In this document: one piece after another, positions 20,344-33,904 of the stretch
Numbering within the stretch: the stretch's first letter is position 1
How the letters are laid out: every line of letters starts with the position of its first letter
DNA from: Gossypium raimondii
Taxonomy: Eukaryota > Streptophyta > Magnoliopsida > Malvales > Malvaceae
Assembly: GCF_025698545.1 (NCBI RefSeq)
Contig: NC_068566.1
Span: 3,765,362-3,829,361, forward strand
DNA: 64,000 nucleotides
Direction of reading: 5' to 3'
Notes under the pieces: model-generated
Database searches by the model: none
The model's input: the letters and a program-made list of their open reading frames with translations, nothing else
Told to the model about the DNA's origin: nothing
Position numbers and translations under genes: made by a program

Positions 20344-23300
20344 TTGACATATTAAATAAACATATCATATTATTATATCTTATTATAATAATTACCAAAT
20401 TAGAACAAAAAATTTCTACCCCTTTTATTTACGGTGTTTAAATTAACCGATAAAATAGAACTAATTCGGTTAATCGATCTAATTCGGTCGGAGGTCGTTT
20501 AATGATTTTTTAAAATTTTGATTATCGATTAATTCGGTTCGAAACCGAAAAATTAATCGAATTAACCGAACTTTCAAAAAACCAATATTAAAAGATTATA
20601 TATATTAAGCTTAGCTAGCCCACCCAAGCCCCAACCACCAGCCCACCCAATAAACCCAATCCAATATTAAAAATCCATAACTTACTAACCCTAATCCAAT
20701 AACCTTAACCCAACCCAAAAATCCCTAACCAAAAATTAAATTAAAAAAAAACACAAAAATCCCCAATCCTACAACCCTAATCACTAATCTATAAATTGAA
20801 ACTCATTCTCATTCATCTTCATTCTTCATCGTCAATTCATGGAGATCTTTCATTATATAACCAAAATCAGGTTGATGTATATAATATAAGCAACACCCCT
20901 ATCATCATTCATACACGTTATCCTTCTCAATTTCCCTTTTATTTTATATTTTATTTCATCTTGCTTGTTTGCTTTTTTCTAGAAACAAAACACTCTTTTC
21001 TCTCTTTGATGACACCCATTTGCTTTGCTTCTTTTCAGACTTTGGTCCCTTTTTCTATTTATTTTTCTAGGTTTTGTTTATTTTTTCAGAGTGATATTTT
21101 GTTTGGTGATTAAATATTAAGCGATTTAAAAAACATAAAAACTTCAGTTAATACTAGTTCGGTTCAATTAACCGATTGAATACCCCTACTTGTACTTGTT
21201 CCGATTTGTACCCCACTAATATTAGTGATTTACGTGTAAGATTAACTCTATGTTTTATTTTTATGTTAACACTGAAAAAAAAAATTCCTCCTAAAATTTC
21301 ATTTACTTTCATTATCGAAAAAGATGTTTCTTTTAACTTCTACGAATTTGTTGAGATTCAAAGTTTTTAGCTTTGAATTTCAAAAACTCAACCAAATTTG
21401 CCTATTTCTATACATTTTTCCTTTTACAAGTCCACACATTTAGTGGAGCCTTTACATTCATGAGATTGTTACTTAAAATGACAGTCTGAACATCTGATTA
21501 AATGGATTGAAAATTTGGCAATACTGATGTTTTATATTAATCAAGTAATTACTAAAATTTTTGAAAAAAAGCTTAATCAGAAAAGGGTTCAAATTAAAGG
21601 TAATCCAAAAAGAGTAGGCAGATTTCAAATAACGAAGCTTAAAAGAATTACCATCAGTACCGATGGTATCAAGAGTAGAACCTGAAGTGAAACATGACGG
21701 ACAATAGGCATCTCCAACATACTCCCTTCACTTTCTCCAAATCCATACATAGTGATCTTCTATCGCCTTTTAACTTGATAACCAGCATTGCCCAGTCACT
21801 CTCCTCAATATAATTGGTGGGGCACTAGTAGCAAGCAAAAGGGGCCAAAGATTTTTGTTCGCGAAGATCACTATAACTAACTGGATTTTATCGCTCACTG
21901 TACCAACTTATGTAAAAGAAAACAATTTTAGAATGAAAGTATGGGTATAAAAAATAGTGAGCATTCTTTTAAAAAAATAAGGTTGATTGGATCGGTGAAA
22001 TCGATCCGGGTATTAAATCAGTTGTTATAGATTAGTTGAATTAAATTTTTAATTTTTTTTTTATTTTTTTTTATTTTTTTAATAATTTATTTAATAGAAT
22101 TGAATGAACTGGTCGAATCGGTGAAATAAATGAACTGACGGTGTAATTAATTCAATCACCAGTCTAGTTCTGAAAATCTTTAAAAAAAAAGTGTGCATTA
22201 TTTCTTTTATACAAAATTCAAATTATTTGGGTAATTCCTTTTATACAATTTCTAAATTATTCAAAAAATTTCAATTCTTAACATAAAAGGTATCACGTGT
22301 TTAATTATATTTTAGCTCATGATTTATAGATTGGTGTGTAACAACAACGATACCATTTGAGTTGAAATTTGAGAAATCCATTGAAGACCATTATCGATTT
22401 ATAAATAAAAATAATATAAGCTTTATAAAAATTATAAATTGTATAATAACTTTCATAACATTTTTATAAATAATATATATTTTTCATAATTTAAAAATTT
22501 ATTTTTATAAATAAATTATGATAAAAATTATAACATTTTTAATGAATAACTATATTATTTTTATAATGTATAGTATGAACGCATGATTAAATTATATCTA
22601 TACTTCTTAACCCATAAATTTTTATAAATAAATATATTATAATATTTTTATAATATGTAAAGTAATTTTTATAATAAACTTTTTAACCATAACTTTAGAA
22701 ATTTTTAAGATTTAAATAGTATAATTTTAAGACTTATAATACAAGAAATTTTTTGTCGTAATTATCTTGAACACTTATACATATTCATGTCTATAATATA
22801 ATTTTTAATATAAAATAATTTTTAAAATTTGGCTTTGAGTGTAATTGGGACCCAATTCAAGAGAACCCATCTTAACTAAATATACGATCTTGTGTAATTA
22901 CAAACAATTACACCCAAATCTAATTATTAGGTGGCTTTTCAAACACTACCTTAAATATTCTTAATTTGATATGTTTTAGATTTAAATTTCATTTTACTCA
23001 CAATTTAATATGTTTTCTTTTATTTTAATACCGTATATATTGTGTTACTATTAATTGATTTTAAATTATATTTATTATTTATTATATATCATTTTAAAAT
23101 AACTTTTTAAATACTAATTTTACACGCATATGTAATAATTTTCTTAGTATTGATAAAACATTCAAAAAAGAAAAGAACAAAAAATACTACATAGAATATT
23201 AGTATAAGAAAATAATAATTTTTAGTTTTATGGTCGGTAAAGAGTACAGTTTTTTCAGGTCATAATTTTTTCCCCCTTCCATAATAGCTGATTCACTCAA

Positions 23301-23404
23301 GTCCGCCACCCTCCACCGTACCGTCATCGTCACGCTAGAAAAAAAAAGAAAGAAAGGTAAAGAAAAATATTCGCGTCGCCGGAATCCGCCGCAAGTCACC
23401 GGCG
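20342..23404. other. AT-rich intergenic DNA, no gene
   Basis: Contains a candidate hAT-like element (20430-21190), an unexplained more GC-balanced patch (about 21640-21870), a dispersed-repeat segment at about 21980-22170, and otherwise AT-rich sequence up to the glycosyltransferase gene. The purine/pyrimidine tracts at 23330-23370 are probably its 5' leader. Confidence 0.6.
20430..21190. mobile_element. Possible non-autonomous hAT-like element
   Basis: The left part is rich in CGGTTAA/TTAACCG words (GGTGTTTAAATTAACCGA at about 20432). The right end reads TTAACCGATTGAATACCCCT. These form a degraded inverted repeat of the (T)AGGGGTATTCA...CGGTTAA type common in plant genomes. No target duplication could be assigned. 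Confidence 0.35.
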
Positions 23405-25948
23405 ATGATAGCCGGAAAGCCACCGTTACAGCAATCTCAGCTGTTTTCTTTAAAGGGATCCGTTCTCACTCTCTCTATTCTGACCCTAATTTCATTCACT
23501 TACTTCTCCTTCAAATCCCTTCGTCCTCCTCTTCCGTTCTCCCCTCCCACTCCTCAGATCACTCTCCTCCCTTCCTCCGCCACCGGCACCAACACCACAA
23601 CTCCTTCTCAGCCTCGTATCGTCGCCGAGAAAAAAGAAGGCAATGTCGGCGAAGAACAAGAAGACAACGACGACGATTTTTTTACCGATATTTATCACTC
23701 TCCGAAGCTTTTCAAGTTGAATTTCGAAGAAATGGAGAAGAAATTCAAGATCTACATTTACCCCGACGGCGATCCGAAAACTTTCTACCAAACTCCCCGG
23801 AAACTGACCGGTAAATACGCCAGCGAAGGTTACTTTTTCCAGAATATTCGCGAGAGTCGGTTTCGTACGGAAGATCCAGATCAAGCTCACCTCTTCTTTA
23901 TCCCAATCTCTTGTCACAAAATGCGCGGCAAGGTATACATTATCTTCTTCTTCTTCTTCTTTTTTAAATTAGATCTACACAAATTAGTTAAATTCAGAAA
24001 CTTATTTTCATTGAAATTATTAATGCAGGGAACGTCGTATGAGAATATGACAATAATTGTTCAGAATTATCTAGATGGTTTGATAGCTAAATATCCTTAT
24101 TGGAATAGAACACTAGGTGCCGATCATTTCTTCGTTACTTGTCATGATGTCGGTGTTCGTGCAACGGAAGGGGTTCCATTTCTTGTAAAGAACGCCATTC
24201 GTGTTGTTTGTTCTCCGAGCTATGATGTTGGGTTTATTCCACATAAAGATGTTGCTCTCCCTCAAGTTTTGCAGCCCTTTGCTCTTCCTGCTGGTGGAAA
24301 TGATGTTGAAAATAGGTAGAACTGAAATCCTCTGTTTTTATATATGGATGTTAGATTCAATGCGTTGTTATTTTGTAGAATAGCTTGTATTCAGTGGTTA
24401 TAAATACGCACTTGTTAGGGAAACTCTTTTGTTTTAATTGTTGGGAATGTAAGTTTGTAGCTTCATAATGACTAAGAGGCATGTTTTTGTAGGACGTCGC
24501 TTGGTTTTTGGGCTGGTCATAGGAACTCGAAGATTAGGGTGATACTGGCTCGTGTGTGGGAGAATGATACTGAGCTTGACATTTCAAATAATAGAATAAG
24601 CAGGGCTACTGGACATTTAGTGTACCAGAAGAGGTTTTATAGAACTAAATTCTGCATATGCCCTGGTGGCTCCCAGGTCAACAGTGCTCGCATAACTGAT
24701 TCAATCCATTATGGATGTGTTCCTGGTAAGCATTCTCAAGTGTCGACTTCTTGTGATTGATACAATGAACAACGTTTCAAGAATTTCTATTTCATTTGTT
24801 GCTTTTGTTTGGTTAGTGGTTTATGTGGACTGCTAAGTTATAGGATATGCTAGCTATAATAGAAAGGACAATCCTAGAACTACAAATAAAAATAGGAGTG
24901 ATTATTTTTAAACAAAATACACAAACTGAATAAGCTTATCAAATTGGCTATTAGCTATGCTTTAGAGGAGGCTATGAGACTCCAATTTCATGACATAGAT
25001 TCCAGATGTACTAGTGACAGAATTGCTCTTAAAGGCTGGACATATGTAAGAAAGTGTGCTTCTTTTAGGCACCCCTTTGGAGTGCAGAAAAAGTATTACA
25101 TTTTTATTCACATAAAAACCTGGGAATATCTCTGTTACTTTCAGAGATAGTGTGAAACTTGGTAGCTTCCCAGCATAATCCGAGTCTGATGATTCTGTAG
25201 GCTGTCACAAAGTATGAGTCAGATTCAATCTTACCTAGTTTTCAGCAGCTTTAATATCTCCTGAATTTTAATTTTCTTAAGATTTGGACATAAGATTTTA
25301 TCCATAACTATACCTTGACTGTATCATATCTATCAGAACACGAGATGCATTGTCTGTTATCAATAATTTATTCTGGGAAGATTTGTGAAACTTAAGAATT
25401 AGTTTGGAGTAAGGGCTATAGTATTTTCAACGGATCCTCATTTTGAGGCACAAGTTTTTGCACACTGCTGTGCATTTTTATTTTCCATGTCAACAGCTGA
25501 ACCAGAGAGAGAGAAATGATTAAAAATGTTTCCCTTAACCTATTTGGCTGCTTTTGTTGCAGTAATATTATCCAACTATTATGACCTGCCATTCAACGAC
25601 ATTCTCGATTGGCAAAAATTTGCTGTCATCCTTAGAGAGAGTGATGTTTACCAGCTGAAGCAGATCCTGAAGAGCATATCCCATGAGGAATTTGTTTCAC
25701 TACATAACAACTTGGTTAAGGTAGTCGTCCTTTCTGCAATACTATTTCTTTTTTTTTTCTCACTAAAATCGAAGTTCATGTAAATAACAATTTGCAGCAG
25801 TACTCATTGATGAGAATTTCTGATGCTATTTATCTTCTTTTACCAGGTTCAGAAGCATTTCCAATGGAATACACCCCCGGTAAAGTTCGATGCATTCCAC
25901 ATGGTTATTTACGAACTTTGGTTGCGCCACCATGTAATCAAATACTAA
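23405..25948 (+). CDS. Exostosin-family (GT47) glycosyltransferase
   Basis: Five exons: 23405-23932, 24029-24315, 24493-24725, 25563-25720 and 25847-25948. All introns have GT/AG borders and the phases join cleanly to 435 aa. It is a type II membrane protein: a short basic N-terminus, one hydrophobic segment (about residues 17-37), a Pro/Ser/Thr-rich stem and an acidic stretch (about 75-95), then the exostosin domain. Family landmarks are KFKIYIYPDGDPK (about 112), DQAHLFFIPIS (about 158), GADHFFVTCHDVG (about 203), WAGHRNSK (about 275), FCICPGGSQVNSARITDSI (about 323) and GCVPVILSNYYDLPF. Length and layout match plant GT47 enzymes that act in the Golgi on cell-wall polysaccharides or glycoproteins. 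Donor and acceptor cannot be read from the sequence. The ATG at 23405 is the first in frame and sits just upstream of the membrane anchor. The function beyond family is inferred. Confidence 0.93.
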
Positions 25949-27674
25949 AATTTTGTTGATTTATTTAGCTAATGTAAGTTCTTCTTCGCTTTTATATATG
26001 TTCAAAGGTTGATTTCTATTTTCTAACAACCAAAAGTTTGTATTTTATGTGCATAATGCTCAAAATTATTAAGTCCCAAAGATCAACTATTTGTTTATTC
26101 TTCCGATTACTCTTTTGCATTTTAGTACAGACTGCTTCACTTTATATGCAGACATGATGAAGATAGAGTTGGTTTTGTAAACAATGTTATTCAAAGGCAT
26201 GTATAACTCAAATTTAATTATGATTTTTAGGTTAATGGCCAAAAATAGTGATGTCTATGGTTATGGATTATATCTGGCAATTTATGTCATGTTTCATGTT
26301 TGTGATGCTTTTTTATCATCATCATATTTAAAGTGTTCATTATAGAAAATATTGACATGAATGATTTTTGTTAAATAGGTTTTGACACAATTGTGTGTTC
26401 TTGTCTATGTTTATGTTTATGTTCATTTTTCCATATGGTGTGTGTTTTGTTTTGGTTGTTTTATCTTAATCGTGAAACATTTATTAGATGGCATTCATTA
26501 TTTTTAAATTCGAATATTATAAGAATAATTTTCAGTTGCTTTATATATATTAGAAATTGTGGGGTTGGATTGATATCATTTGTTTTAGGGTGAATATTTG
26601 ATACGATATGTATCTTTTTATTCCACAAGCAGCTTTAAAAATTAACATGATTTTTTTTAAATATTTATTTTTTAATATCTTTTATATTCTGATAGGGTAT
26701 TTTTAACTTCTAACTTTATTTGTGGAGTTTAAAACTCTATTGTTTCATAATAAAATAATAATTAAATAATTAAAAAGACACTTGGCATCATTTTAGATTG
26801 GCTTGTGGAGTGGATAGTATAATTACTCATTAATAATAGGGAAAATATTTGGTACATTGCCAATAGAGTTTTTAGATTATGGTCAATATATAGGGGTATA
26901 GTAAAATATTTAAAATAATAGAAAATTTAATTTTTAATGTTGTTTGTGGAAAAAATCATGCACTACCAGTTTATTAATATTAATCTTAATAATAACATTA
27001 TTTAAATGAATGTAAAAATTAAAAGTAAATCTTTGATTGATGATAAATTTAAAGGTTTATCATAATCTTTATTGTTTTTAAATAAAGAGATTAAAATACA
27101 TTTAAATAATGACTTATTTTAAATGTTAAAAAGTATTTTATAGTTTTACTAATTAAATTAATATTCGGTTGATTCATGACATCAATTTAATCAAAGGATT
27201 AAATAATAATACATATTATTAGAATGATCAAGCGGTTGCATTTCTGCTTATGATCAAGCTGAAATGTTCCAAAAGTATAGAGTTAATTACTCTAAACGTC
27301 CCTCAACTATGACATCATTTTAAGTTGGTTCAATAACTTTGAATCATTTTAATTGTATATATCAAAAGATTATTTTGTTATTAAAATCGTTAATTAACTA
27401 TTAAATGATACATTTCGTGTCATAATTTAAAATAAAATTAAAAATTGAATATTATAAAAGTAAATGTTTTCAAAATCTTAGTTTTAAAGTTTTCATGTTA
27501 AAGTTTTATTTTATTTTTTAAAATTTTTACTTTTAAAAATAAATATGTGACTTAATTGATATATTATTAATAATTTGAAAATCAATTTAAAATAAAAATT
27601 ATAATTTAAAAATATTTGGTGCAATTAACTCAAAATTTAATTACATGGTTTTTTTAATCATATCCAAAAGTTTA
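25949..27674. other. 3' flank of the glycosyltransferase and AT-rich intergenic DNA
   Basis: Probably includes a 3' UTR of a few hundred bases after 25948. From about 26.6 kb it is strongly AT-rich with no gene. A segment at about 27280-27480 resembles a MITE family also present at 55.4-55.9 kb (shared TTTTGTTATTAAAATCGTTAA-like words). Confidence 0.55.
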
Positions 27675-27747
27675 CGCGCCAGGTAGGGGTCGAACCTACG
27701 GCCTTCTGCTTAGGAAACAGACGCTCTATCCACTGAGCTACAAGCGC
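27675..27747 (-). tRNA. tRNA-Arg, anticodon CCU
   Basis: The minus strand gives a 73-nt cloverleaf starting GCGCTTGTAGCTCAGTGGAT and ending CTGGCGCG. The anticodon loop is TTTCCTAAG, the T arm GGTTCGACC. There is no intron and CCA is not encoded, as expected for a nuclear gene. The T5-G68 and T6-T67 acceptor positions are weak. The A box (TAGCTCAGTGG) and B box (GGTTCGACC) are intact, so it should be transcribed by RNA polymerase III. Confidence 0.96.
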
Positions 27748-28582
27748 CAGTTGACATCTTTATACTACTATCCTTACTTAACTCTAAATCTCTGACCTTT
27801 TTCTTCTTTAACTTTAAACTTATATTTAACAATAAAAAGAAAGTCAGAAGGAAATTACATAAAAAGAGATGGGCTCAAAAAACTGAGATTCATTCTGAAG
27901 TGTGATTATTTTAGTGCAAAATATTATTCCCTACGTTTGACTTGAGTTTGGCTAAAACTACCATACTCCATAAATTATTACAGAGGTTTTATATTAATAA
28001 ACGAATTATAATTTAATATTTCTATTAAAAAATAAGTAAATTAGTTATTATGTTTTAAAATAAAAAAGGTAAATCGATCATTTTATTAAAATTAATTCAT
28101 ATACATCAAAATAAAATGCATATACTACACCACGTGTAATTATTTAATTATTTTATTAACTACCTTAACTTTTAATGATTAAAAAAAAGAAATTAACAAA
28201 ATTATCAATTTTATCCAATATTTTACGGGATATGGAATCCTCAGCAAATAAAAAAAATTCCTAAATTCTATAATACCTAAATCACCCTCAAATAAGTTTA
28301 CAAATTACCAACCGTGGGTCGGTTCGTTACTCTGCTTTTCAGAAGCGTAAAGCGTTAGTTGCGTGTAAATCTCGAGCGCCAAAAACCAACGGTCAAGATT
28401 TCATCAACACATGAATATCGTTAATTATTTAATCTTTATACTTTAATTTAACATAGTTTAATCATTTTACTTCTTTTTCTAATATCGTTATCTAAAATTA
28501 TTAATTATTTTAGTTAAAACAAGAATCAAATTTAGTAATTTTTTATTTTAATGGATATTTAGAAGGAAAAGAAAAAAGAGTG
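27748..28582. other. Intergenic DNA upstream of the kinase gene
   Basis: AT-rich, no gene. A GC-richer patch (about 28310-28400) with GGTCGGTTCG and CTCGAGCG words lies 200-250 bp before the TATA box and may be promoter sequence. Confidence 0.5.
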
Positions 28583-28590
28583 TATAAATA
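28583..28590 (+). promoter_or_regulatory. Putative TATA box of the RBK-like kinase gene
   Basis: TATAAATA at 28583-28590, about 420 bp before the ATG. This implies a leader of roughly 390 nt. No other TATA-like motif of this quality lies between it and the start codon. Confidence 0.5.
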
Positions 28591-29004
28591 TAGGAGAAAT
28601 TCCAAAACAATTTCATGAAGCTGGTTGTTAGCAATTGCTTTGATCTTCCCTAAGAATAACCAATTTCCAAAGATAAACCATTATTTTTCTTCAAATCCAC
28701 TCTGTATATCTAAAATTCCATTGGTTAATAATCATTCTTTGGTAAAAAAAATTGGGGATTGGGATTTGTAAATCTCCACCCTCAAAACATGAATATGGAA
28801 GAACTTTAGTTGATTCATTCTATTGTGGGGAGGTGGAATAATTTTCAACTTTTTTTTTCATTATCCAAGAACTTTTCAAGTTTAATGTTGAAGAGGAATT
28901 GAAAAAAAAAAAACAATCAAAACCCAAAAAAATTCATAAAAAACCCAAACTTTTTTCTTCTTTCTTTTTAGGAACTTGAAAAGCCTTGGATAATAATAAC
29001 AATA

Positions 29005-30893
29005 ATGGCTGCTGAAGGTATTCAAGTTTGCTCTTTTTTTAATAAAAAAAATGGGTTCTTTTTGGATAAAGATTTTATTTTTCTTTTTTTAAATGCAGGG
29101 ATAAAATCAGACAAGGAATCTCCAAGGGGTGTATTGGAAAACCATGGGGTTGGATCAGATTCAGATAGCAGCACTTGCAGCAGCAGCAGTTCAAGCTTGA
29201 GTTTACAAGAGAAACCGGTTCCTTCTTTATCTTCTTCTTCTACATCCAATAAGAACAACCTGGATTTCAATGGTTTACAATGGAAGAGTATATTTGGGAC
29301 TTTCAAGAAAAAATCCCCCATAAGTTTCTCAATCTTCCCTTTGGTTACTAGTTATGAGATTTCTAGGAAGAATTTTATGAAGAAAATTGCTAAACTTTAT
29401 GGTTCTGAGGAAGATGATGATTGTATCCCACAAGTTAAACCTTCATGGAAGAATTTTTCTTACGCTGACCTAGCTGCTGCTACTGATAATTTCAGTCAAA
29501 GTAAGCTATTTTAATTAATTTACATCATTAATGAATGATTAATCCCCGTTTTTGTTTTTTGTATTATAGAGAATTTGCTTGGAGAAGGTGGAAGTGCTGA
29601 AGTGTATAAAGGGATATTATCTGATGGTAAAGTTGTGGCAGTGAAGAAGTTTATTAAAAATGACAAGGAAACTGAAGAGAGAGCCGGTGATTTATTATCG
29701 GAACTCGGGATTATTACGCATATTAATCATCCGAATGCCGCTCATTTGATCGGTTATAGCATCGATCGCGGCTTGATTTTAGTCCTCGAGTTTTCGCCTC
29801 ATGGCAGCCTCGCTTCTGTGCTTTTTGGTAACCATCTGTGATTACCATTGCCATTGCCAAGCTCTGTTGGAGACTAATGAGGATATTGTTGATGCATTTG
29901 CAGGTTCAATTGAGCAGTCCCTTGATTGGAAGAGAAGGTTTAAGGTTGTTCTGGGGATAGCCGAAGGATTGAAATACCTGCATCATGAATGTCCGAGACG
30001 GATTATTCATCGAGACATCAAAGCGTCCAACATATTGCTCACCGAAGATTACCAAGCTCAGGTACTTCCGACGTGCACTTGATGATTATTTTTCATTCAA
30101 TTGGCTCACATTGGCATTTCGTTTATAGATATCCGATTTCGGTCTTGCGAAATGGCTCCCGGAGAACTGGGAACACCATGTTGTCCACCCCATCGAAGGA
30201 ACATTCGGGTAATACCATCCATCGTCTTTTAAATTCTTCAATTAACTTCGGTCATCATACTCATAACGTTGCCTTCAGGTATTTAGCTCCAGAGTATTTC
30301 ATGCACGGAATTGTCGATGAAAAAACCGATGTATTCGCGTTTGGAGTTTTATTATTGGAGATATTAACAGGTCGCCGTGCCGTCGATTCATCGTCGAGAC
30401 AAAGTCTTGTCATTTGGGTACACCTTCTCCACTTAAATATCATCAAAACACGATACATAAACAAAGGAACTTAATCTCATTGTCTTGTAACAGGCAAAAC
30501 CACTTCTTGAATCAAATAATGTCGAAGAATTAGTAGATCCTAGACTTGGAGACAATTATAATCCAACTGAACTAAAAAGAGCAATGCTAACAGCTTCTCT
30601 CTGCATTAGCCACTTATCCACCATGCGACCGAGCATGATGAAGGTAAACATAACATCGATACTAACATGTTGTTCGATGTCTCCCACCCGGAAATTCACG
30701 CCGATTACCTTTTTCTTTTTCTTTTTTTCAGGTCGTAGATATGCTTAAAAACGGAGAACAAGGTCTTCTAGAGTATCAACCTAAGTCATCCGGAGAAAAA
30801 GCGATGATCATAGACAACTGTGACTCCCAAGCTTATAATCGAACCACCTACCAAAATGACTTAAACCGTCATATGCAGCTGGTTATGGAGTAA
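29005..30893 (+). CDS. Receptor-like cytoplasmic Ser/Thr kinase, RBK1/RBK2 type (RLCK VI)
   Basis: Eight exons: 29005-29017, 29099-29500, 29570-29827, 29904-30061, 30129-30208, 30279-30417, 30494-30643 and 30732-30893. They join to 453 aa. The N-terminal third is Ser-rich and non-catalytic, ending in [17 protein letters not shown]. The kinase domain has [11 protein letters not shown] (about residue 141), the ATP-binding Lys in VAVKKF (about 162), [11 protein letters not shown] (about 259), [16 protein letters not shown] (about 277) and [20 protein letters not shown] (about 305). All catalytic residues are present, so it should be active. There is no signal peptide or membrane segment. RBK proteins in Arabidopsis bind ROP GTPases and act in growth and defence signalling; that role here is by homology. 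The first exon codes for only four residues plus one base. Its 81-nt intron is in frame and stop-free, so retention would simply add 27 residues. Confidence 0.93.
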
Positions 30894-31420
30894 GTAAGGA
30901 TTGATGTTGCTGCTGCTACTAATTTTTTTGTTAGTTGTTTGTGTGAGAAAAAATTCCGAGCTGTACAGAGTATACTGTCGGCCTCGTCGATAAAAAACAG
31001 TGTTCTTCAGGATATTTTTTTTCTTTCAGCTTTTACTATAAAACTGGCTTTTAATTCTTCAAAAAAACAACCATTTGAGAAACCTGCAATGATCTCAGAA
31101 GAAAATTATATCAGAAAAATCCATATGCAATGAGGTCAAAATATTGTACTCATTTTTCTTTTCTAAAAAAAAGATTAGTTCTTGTTTCTCAAAGAATGTA
31201 ACACCTAGCATATAAGATTGTCGCAGCAACAACAACAAAAAAAAATGTAATTCGTATCGTTACCATATTTTGTCTGGGTCAAACTCGAATCGGGTGCGAA
31301 TTTCATTTTTTTATTATCATGTCATATGTTTATTAATTTATTTATAAATATTATTTATTAGTACTACAATTTGTTTTCTTAAAAAATTTAGAATGATGAT
31401 TAATCTGATTGAGTTGTGGG
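30894..31420. other. 3' flank of the kinase gene
   Basis: Probably the 3' UTR (a TGTAATTCG/AATGTAA-rich stretch to about 31250), then AT-rich DNA. A 64-codon frame at 30939-31133 is not supported as a gene. Confidence 0.5.
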
Positions 31421-31428
31421 GCAGTATA

Positions 31429-31653
31429 CAGTGGCGAAGCTAGAAAATTTATTGTAGGGCGTCGGAATTAAATTGTATATTTTTATGATAGTAAAAATAT
31501 AATTTCATCATTTTAATAGTCTATTACATATTTATAATTTTAAGAGATTAAATTAATTTTTATCATTTTGGAAGTTAAAGTGTAATTTTACCATTACTAA
31601 TTTAAAATTTTATAAATTATAAATGACCTAAATGAAAAATCTCTTGGCTCCTG
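31429..31653. mobile_element. hAT-like MITE with 8-bp target duplication
   Basis: Begins CAGTGGCGAAGC and ends TTGGCTCCTG. It is flanked by GCAGTATA (31421-31428) and GCAATATA (31654-31661), seven of eight identical. It is homologous to 44183-44442 (inverted) and to the inner arms of the fold-back element. An 8-bp duplication and CAGTG-type ends point to hAT. The right terminus appears to have lost about five bases. Confidence 0.8.
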
Positions 31654-31661
31654 GCAATATA

Positions 31662-31874
31662 CTAATTTTAAATATTGAAATAGTAGAACAGTGTACAATT
31701 TTTAAATATTGGAACGATGAATAAGAGGTTGTAATAATAAGTTGATATTAGTTAGAGATCTTGTTTCATGAAATTATATCGATAACTGCTCTAACGATTT
31801 ATGAAAACTAAATTAAGTTAAATTAATATATAAGCTATAACATTATATATTAGATCAAAATTCATAAAGGAAAT

Positions 31875-31905
<31 letters not shown>

Positions 31906-33904
31906 GTCTTCCATGAAAATTCATACACATTAAGATTCATAGGACGAAAAGAGCATTTTTGAAGTCCTTATACTCATTATGCCTAGCATTGAATAGACCG
32001 GGTATTCACCCTATCAATATTTCAAATCAATGATGGGTTCGATTCGGATCTTGCCTAAACAGCACCCGAATCGGACCGAACCATTTGTCAAGCTATTGTT
32101 CTCTTGTTTTGTTCCTTCAAAGTAATGGAGTAAGACATTGATTTCTCTCAAAAAGATCAATTCTTTTGTCAATTTTTTCTCCTGGAACTGGTGTGACAAA
32201 GACATGCAAAAATAATTTTATATGATATCAGATTATTAAATGAAACCATAACTAATAATGTCATTACACAAATAAAAAAAGATGGAACTATCTGACAATC
32301 CCTCACTGTATGTAAAATAGTTTCCAACACTTTCCGCATAATCGACAATGCTATTCACATGAAATGCCTTCAAGGGCAAAGCTAAAAGAGATAAACAAAA
32401 GCAAAATTGATTCTACGTCTTCTCAATATCAATCTTAACAGTCGTCTCATAAATTTTTTTAGCAATCAAAATAGTATCAATAATAAAGCTGACTTGTTTT
32501 CATAATCTTCCTCAATCCGTTGGAGTAGAGTTTTAGCGACAAGCTCATAAGCTTAAACTGAGTTAAAGATTCAAGTGCCGTCGCCATTGACACCATAAGC
32601 GTGTAATTAAGTTCTGGGTCCAGCCCAACCCCGTAACAGACAGAGTATAGTGTTCTATAGAAAGAGTCGCCCAGCAAATCCTATCTAAACAACTGTGCCT
32701 AAGACTCAATAACTCCAGGCTCTTTCTAAAATGAAGTTTTAAAATATAGAATTTCAAAAAGAACAAAAGGATAAATGACACAAGGGTACAAATGGTCAAA
32801 ATTGAATGGGGCAGAAAAGTTGGAAATGTGCACCTTCTGCTGCTTTTTACCCCCATTCTTTTCAGACTTGTCATGTCTTTAAACCCCTTTATATATTTTG
32901 TTTTTGGTCCTCACTCACTTTTGCTATAAGCCTACAACCAAAAAGCCAATTAATTAATCCTCCTTTTCAGCTTACCTGCTCCAAGTTTAGATGATTAGGT
33001 ACCAATTCAAGCATCCATGTTCTCATTAGAGACCAAGTAATGAATGAAAAAGATTATGGCATTGGCAACTAAGATTTTTACTTCATGATAGGGATAACAG
33101 AAATTGGTTGGAGAAATTTTACCCAGAGGAGCAAAATGGACTACTTTTTGGATAATAAATATAAAGTAATTGTATCCAAAAATATAAAATAGTTGTGATA
33201 ATTGCTTGTTCCATCTCAACTCCCTCTATTATAATTAAAACTTAATTATGTTCAAATCTTTTTAAAAATTTATATTTAAATATTCACCTATTTTTTTAAA
33301 AATAAAAACAATAATGGACTAACGTGAAGCGTCAATAGAAATAGTGAAACAAGACGGGAGGCGGAGAAAAACAGGCTCGTTGTGAAGCACTGATAGATTT
33401 CACAACACCAACCCTAGTCTTCTCCATTGCCATCCCTAAACGTTAAACTACTAAATTTCATTTGATATTCTGTGTGGCATTCTTCATTTTTGTGAGTCCT
33501 CGAATGGCCTGTTATTTTTTTATGATTAAAATATCCTTCATATCCAGTTCTTCCCCATATATGAGGACTTCCATAACGACTCATCCGCAAAATTTGAACC
33601 TTGGAGCCAGTGGTTGGACTTTGATGAAAAACTTTGGAAGACATTTTTTCGCAAGAAAATGGAATTGATTTTGCCTATTTCAGCATGTCTCTCATCTCTA
33701 ACATATGAAGATAAGATACTTTACAAAATCCAGCCTTCAAAACCAGAAAAAAAAAACCCTCAACCCAAAAGGTAGATCAGATTGGTGATGGTTAGATTAT
33801 GGGGTCAGCTGGGAAACATGGTTGCTTCTTGCTACTAATGTTAGCTGAATTGCAAAACTACTCCTTGTTAAATAAATAAATAAAAACCTGATTTAAGGGT
33901 CATT
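31662..33904. other. Intergenic DNA between the kinase and AIL genes
   Basis: No gene supported. It has a TA microsatellite (about 31880-31904). The region 32300-32900 is less AT-rich than its surroundings but has no sustained frame in either strand and was not recognised. The GGTCATTTCAG/TTAAATAAATAAATAAA region before 33905 is the likely AIL 3' UTR (minus strand). Confidence 0.5.

Noticed and set aside
23492-23917. 141-codon minus-strand frame opposite glycosyltransferase exon 1
   Set aside because: It is an antisense shadow of a GC-balanced coding exon.
32477-32994. Small open frames on both strands at 32.5-33.0 kb
   Set aside because: They are short, without starts in good context, and match no family I recognise; a faint LINE-like reading was too weak to call.
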